From Bin87 sp965115825 (lineage in GTDB: Bacteria > Chloroflexota > Dehalococcoidia > Lucifugimonadales > UBA3495): a stretch of DNA of 64,000 nucleotides. The stretch is taken from NCBI GenBank assembly GCA_965115825.1, contig OZ220464.1, positions 1,984,001 through 2,048,000 of the forward strand, in the 5' to 3' direction. Shown in pieces: positions 60,699 to 64,000 of this stretch; position 1 is the stretch's first letter; the number at the start of each line of letters is the position of its first letter. A program made the position numbers and the translations under genes. The notes below the pieces were generated by a model. The model did not search any database. It was not told the DNA's origin and saw only the letters and a list, made by a program, of their open reading frames with translations.

Positions 60699-61433
60699 CT
60701 ATTGCTCCAATGCCATCTCCGCGTCAGCCTCGGCGTCCTGGCTGGCAACGCGGAACTCTATACTCTCCATCTCCCCATCCTCTTCTGCGGCCGGCGGCAT
60801 GATTTGACCCTTGTAAATCCACACCCTGATGCCAATGCGCCCCATGGCCGTATGCGCTTCCGCCAGAGCGTAATCAATGTCAGCCCTCAGCGTGTGCAGA
60901 GGAACCCGACCCATCATAAGCTTCTCTGTGCGCGCAATCTCTGCCCCGGAGATTCGCCCCTTCGTTATGATTTTGATGCCCTCCGCCCCAGCCTGCATAG
61001 TACGCAACGCCGACTGACGCATGGCCCGCCGATAGGCGACCCGGCGGCTCAGCTGGTCCGCAATATTCCGGCCCACCAGGTAAGGGTCAAGCTCCGGCTG
61101 CTCAATTTCAACGATATTCAGGCGCAGCTGCCCGCTGATCATCGTTTCCAGCCGACTGCGCAAAACCTTGACGCGGCTGCCGTCTCTCCCAATCAGAATG
61201 CCTGGGCGCGCCGAGTGGATATTGATGACCGTCTCCTGAGCAGTCCGGTCAATCTCAATCCGCGCAACCCCAGCGTCGGAAAACGACGAGTATTCATCGT
61301 GGATGGCGTCGCGCAGAGAAAGGTCTCGCAACACGCCGCCCCGGTACTGAGACCCGTTGTTAGCGTACCAGTGCGTCTTCCAATCCTTGATAATCCCCAG
61401 CCGAAACCCCAGCGGATGCGTCTTATGGCCCAT
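60699..61433 (-). CDS. rpsC: 30S ribosomal protein S3
   Basis: The 244-residue protein has HPLGFRLGIIKDWKTHWYAN, the KH domain GRDGSRVKVLRSRLETMISG and the C-terminal ALAEAHTAMGRIGIRVWIYKG. Its tail is about 20 residues longer than many homologues. Confidence 0.97.
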   Translation of the reverse strand: MGHKTHPLGFRLGIIKDWKTHWYANNGSQYRGGVLRDLSLRDAIHDEYSSFSDAGVARIEIDRTAQETVINIHSARPGILIGRDGSRVKVLRSRLETMISGQLRLNIVEIEQPELDPYLVGRNIADQLSRRVAYRRAMRQSALRTMQAGAEGIKIITKGRISGAEIARTEKLMMGRVPLHTLRADIDYALAEAHTAMGRIGIRVWIYKGQIMPPAAEEDGEMESIEFRVASQDAEADAEMALEQ

Positions 61434-61437
61434 CAGG

Positions 61438-61782
61438 TTAGCCCTCCTCTATCTCGTCCACTTCAATTATGATGTGGCTGGAACGCCGGGTAACCCGCCC
61501 AATCCGCCCCCGGGCCCGAGCGCGAAAGCGCTTCAGCGGGCGCGCCTGGTCTGCGGAAATGCGCGTAATACGCAGCTCGCTCCGGTCCATATACATATTA
61601 TTCTCAGCGTTCGCCGCCGCCGACTGCACCACCTTGGCCACCGAGCGCGCCCACGGCGATGTCATCAGGCTCAAATGATCCAGCGCATCATTCACCATCA
61701 TCCCTCGTACCGCATCCATAATCGGCTTCAGACGTTTAGGCGATGCCCCCACCTGCTTGGCTACTGCGCGTACCGCTGCCAT
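61438..61782 (-). CDS. rplV: 50S ribosomal protein L22
   Basis: The 114-residue protein has VGASPKRLKPIMDAVRGMMV, NMYMDRSELRITRISADQAR and RRSSHIIIEV. Start ATG 61782. Confidence 0.96.
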   Translation of the reverse strand: MAAVRAVAKQVGASPKRLKPIMDAVRGMMVNDALDHLSLMTSPWARSVAKVVQSAAANAENNMYMDRSELRITRISADQARPLKRFRARARGRIGRVTRRSSHIIIEVDEIEEG

Positions 61783-61786
61783 CTCC

Positions 61787-62071
61787 TCACCTCACCCTGC
61801 TCGAACGCTCGGAACGAGCCACGTGCCCTCGATACGTCCGGGTAGGCGCAAACTCGCCCAGCCTGTGCCCAACCATGTTCTCCGTTACGAAGATCGGCAC
61901 GTGACGACGCCCATCATGCACCCCAAAGTTCAACCCCACCATCTGAGGCATTATCATCGAGTCCCGTGACCAGGTGCGGATAACCGTGGCCTCGCCGGAC
62001 TCCCGAACCATCCCAACTTTTTTCAACAGCTTGGGATGGACGTATGGCCCTTTTTTGACTGAACGTGACAT
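61787..62071 (-). CDS. rpsS: 30S ribosomal protein S19
   Basis: The 94-residue protein starts MSRSVKKGPYVHPKLLKKV and has VIRTWSRDSMIMPQMVGLNF and GEFAPTRTYRGHVARSERSS. The long upstream open frame is only the rplB-rpsS spacer. Confidence 0.97.
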   Translation of the reverse strand: MSRSVKKGPYVHPKLLKKVGMVRESGEATVIRTWSRDSMIMPQMVGLNFGVHDGRRHVPIFVTENMVGHRLGEFAPTRTYRGHVARSERSSRVR

Positions 62072-62138
62072 AATTTGATGATTACCTGCGCGCCGCAGCA
62101 ACGGCGCCGTGTGATTTCGGTCGCCCGATTGACAATCC

Positions 62139-62975
62139 TTACCGCCGCCAGCGCCGTCCGCGGACGATGAACCGACTAGAAGTCTTCTTTTTGTTGCGTG
62201 TCTTGTGTCCCAGCGTAGGTTTCCCCCACGGAGACTTGGGGCCAGGCATCCCAATGGGCGAGCGTCCTTCGCCTCCGCCGTGCGGATGGTCAACCGGATT
62301 CTTGGCTACGCCTCGCACATGCGGCCGGCGGCCCAGGTGCCGCTTCGCCCCCGCCTTGCCCAGGCTTTCATTCTTGTGGTCCGGATTGGACAATTGACCC
62401 ACGCTTGCCCGGCAGTTCAGCAGGATTCGCCGCATTTCCCCGGAGGGCAGCCGCACCAGCACGTAATCTCCTTCCCTCGACAGTACCTGCGCCCCTGTGC
62501 CGGCTCCCCGGACCAACTGCCCGCCACGACCCGGCGTCAGCTCCAGGTTATGCACCACCGTACCCGTGGGAATGTTCCGCAACGGCAACGTGTTGCCGGG
62601 GCTGATTTCAGCCTCCGGCCCCGATTCCACCTTGTCCCCTACCGACAGATTCACCGGCGCCAGGATGTAAGACTTCTCCCCATCCGCGTAATGCAGCAGC
62701 GCAATGCGAGTCGTCCGGTTCGGGTCGTATTCAATGCTCTTGACCGTAGCTGGCACGCCATCCTTCCGCCGCTTGAAATCAACGCGCCGGTACATCTTCT
62801 TGGAGCCGCCGCCCCTATGATAGGCCGTGATGCGTCCTCGGTTATTCCGGCCTCCGCGCTTCTGCAACGGTTCCAGCAGCGACTTCTCCGGCTTCCTAGT
62901 GGTTATATCCTCAAAAGAAGGCCGCACCGCGTTGCGCGTGCCGGGAGTAATTGGACGTAGGTTCTTAAGCGGCAT
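62139..62975 (-). CDS. rplB: 50S ribosomal protein L2
   Basis: The 278-residue protein has MPLKNLRPITPGTRNAVRPS, RGRITAYHRGGGSKKMYRRVDF and the C-terminal GVAKNPVDHPHGGGEGRSPIG with the peptidyl-transferase His. Length is normal. Confidence 0.98.
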   Translation of the reverse strand: MPLKNLRPITPGTRNAVRPSFEDITTRKPEKSLLEPLQKRGGRNNRGRITAYHRGGGSKKMYRRVDFKRRKDGVPATVKSIEYDPNRTTRIALLHYADGEKSYILAPVNLSVGDKVESGPEAEISPGNTLPLRNIPTGTVVHNLELTPGRGGQLVRGAGTGAQVLSREGDYVLVRLPSGEMRRILLNCRASVGQLSNPDHKNESLGKAGAKRHLGRRPHVRGVAKNPVDHPHGGGEGRSPIGMPGPKSPWGKPTLGHKTRNKKKTSSRFIVRGRRWRR

Positions 62976-62977
62976 GA

Positions 62978-63262
62978 TTACAGCCCCTCAATCAGGTCGA
63001 TTCTGTCGCCGGGCCTCAGCGTAACCACGGCCTTTTTAACATCCGGCCGCTTCTTGAAGCGCGGGCCGTACCGCTTGCGCTTCCCCCGGTTCACCGTCAT
63101 GTTCACGCTGACCACCTTCACCCCAAAGATCCGCTCAACCGCCTGCTTTACCAATGTCTTATTGGCCCGGGGCGCAACCTCAAAAGTGTACTGCCCCTCC
63201 TCCTGCAACAGGGTGCTCTTCTCCGTAATGGTCGGCCTCAGCAGCACTTCGCTGATATTCAT
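62978..63262 (-). CDS. rplW: 50S ribosomal protein L23
   Basis: The 94-residue protein has ISEVLLRPTITEKSTLLQEE and KQAVERIFGVKVVSVNMTVN. It overlaps the rplD stop by 4 bases. Confidence 0.96.
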   Translation of the reverse strand: MNISEVLLRPTITEKSTLLQEEGQYTFEVAPRANKTLVKQAVERIFGVKVVSVNMTVNRGKRKRYGPRFKKRPDVKKAVVTLRPGDRIDLIEGL

Positions 63263-63945
63263 TCTGCGTCCTCCTCACTGCCCGCGTTCCCCGCCGTAGC
63301 CGTCTGCCTCGCCCGGAACCGCTGTGCTGTGCATTGCGCCGCAATCCGCCGTATCCCATCCACCGTTACCAAGATGGTTTCCCGCTTCAACACATCATTC
63401 GCGTTCACCAAGTCCGACGGCAACGTCCAAACCTGCTTCAAGTTCCCGCCGGCTCGCACCACGTTCTGTTGAGCCTCCCCAGTAACCACCAGCGCCGACC
63501 CTCTGATCCGCAAGTTCTCCAGCAACTGCTTCATGGACTTCGTTCGTCCGTCCACGCTGTCCAATGAATCAACGCAAACCAACCGCCCGTTGCGGATTTT
63601 CTCCGACAGCACGCACTGCAGAGCTCTCCGGCGCATCGCCCTGGGCAACGTCTTGCGATAGTCCCGCGGCTTCGGCCCGAACACAACGCCCCCGTGTCGC
63701 CACTGCGGCGCCCGTATGCTGCCCTGACGAGCCCGCCCGGTGTGCTTCTGTATCCATGGCTTCCGTCCACCGCCCGACACTTCGGCTCTAGTTCGCGTGG
63801 AGTGCGTGCCCTGCCGCTGGTTCAGCTGATAAATCACCATCGCCTGGTGCACCAGCGTTTGATTCATCTCCACGTCAAAAATCCCATCCTCAATGCTGAT
63901 GGTATCTATCGTGTCGCCGTTGGCATTTACTACGGGGATTTCCAT
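63259..63945 (-). CDS. rplD: 50S ribosomal protein L4
   Basis: The 228-residue protein has ISIEDGIFDVEMNQTLVHQ, RAEVSGGGRKPWIQKHTGRAR and GGVVFGPKPRDYRKTLPRAMRR. A short C-terminal tail (RQTATAGNAGSEEDAE) is slightly longer than usual. It starts on the last base of the rplC stop (TAATG). Confidence 0.97.
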   Translation of the reverse strand: MEIPVVNANGDTIDTISIEDGIFDVEMNQTLVHQAMVIYQLNQRQGTHSTRTRAEVSGGGRKPWIQKHTGRARQGSIRAPQWRHGGVVFGPKPRDYRKTLPRAMRRRALQCVLSEKIRNGRLVCVDSLDSVDGRTKSMKQLLENLRIRGSALVVTGEAQQNVVRAGGNLKQVWTLPSDLVNANDVLKRETILVTVDGIRRIAAQCTAQRFRARQTATAGNAGSEEDAE

Positions 63946-64000
63946 TATCCTTGCCCCTTGCTCTTGCCTGTTTTCCGAATGGTAACCGGGCTGTTCGCCC
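63945..64000 (-). CDS. rplC: 50S ribosomal protein L3, C-terminal end
   Basis: Only the last 17 codons are present: ANSPVTIRKTGKSKGQG and stop. The location directly upstream of rplD and the L3-like end support the assignment. The rest lies beyond the right edge. Confidence 0.8.
   Translation of the reverse strand, partial: ANSPVTIRKTGKSKGQG

Overview
The window is high-GC bacterial chromosomal DNA. The gene content suggests an aerobic heterotroph of the Chloroflexota, possibly a SAR202/Dehalococcoidia-type lineage. The reasons are many CaiB/BaiF CoA-transferases, cysteine-less thiolase-like proteins with a Zn-ribbon partner, Rieske dioxygenase subunits, CocE and Uma2 proteins, heme A synthesis, and a ribosomal-protein operon that runs on into truA-rplM-rpsI. 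The lineage is an inference from gene style; no 16S or marker tree was available. I found no tRNA, rRNA, CRISPR array or insertion sequence.

Layout. 1-5430: the N-terminal part of a TPP enzyme (cut by the left edge), an IceA/NlaIII-like restriction-modification pair preceded by a coiled-coil nuclease-like protein, a DUF3500 protein, an unknown protein and two decayed small genes. 5458-13279: argS, a peptidase-S51-like protein, a hisF-HAD-hisIE operon, a GlcG/HbpS-like protein, a cyclase-family protein, a small unknown and hisS. 13366-20068: three CaiB/BaiF transferases, a thiolase-like protein with its DUF35 Zn-ribbon partner and an MBL-fold hydrolase; this looks like an acyl-CoA catabolic cluster. 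20254-28993: a lipoprotein, ctaA-ctaB, a CocE-type hydrolase, a Uma2 protein, Rieske alpha and beta subunits with a gluconate-dehydrogenase-subunit-3-like protein, and a radical-SAM protein. 29000-30225 is an unusually long gene-free stretch with interspersed repeats, a near-consensus promoter and a possibly structured leader. 30226-36244: a dCTP deaminase/dUTPase-like protein, queG, an EVE protein, a second thiolase-like protein, a membrane coiled-coil protein with a 102-bp internal duplication, ychF and a GNAT.

36312-42965 is a SAM-recycling cluster. It starts with a SAM-I riboswitch and terminator and continues with mtnA, an arylsulfotransferase-like gene, mtnP, a rhodanese, ahcY and metK. 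These enzymes would make SAM, remove S-adenosylhomocysteine and salvage methylthioadenosine. 43167-46479 holds two RDD membrane proteins around a phosphohexomutase, and a CcdA-like protein whose 3' end is tandemly duplicated.

46947-64000 (all minus strand) is the S10-spc-alpha ribosomal superoperon, transcribed rplC(partial)-rplD-rplW-rplB-rpsS-rplV-rpsC-rplP-rpmC-rpsQ-rplN-rplX-rplE-rpsN-rpsH-rplF-rplR-rpsE-rpmD-rplO-secY-adk-map-infA-rpmJ-rpsM-rpsK-rpsD-rpoA-rplQ-truA-rplM-rpsI. S5 and S17 carry unusual extensions. The strongest candidates for a second look are the 29.6-30.2 kb leader, the riboswitch whose terminator abuts the mtnA start codon, and the restriction-modification locus with its coiled-coil nuclease-like companion.
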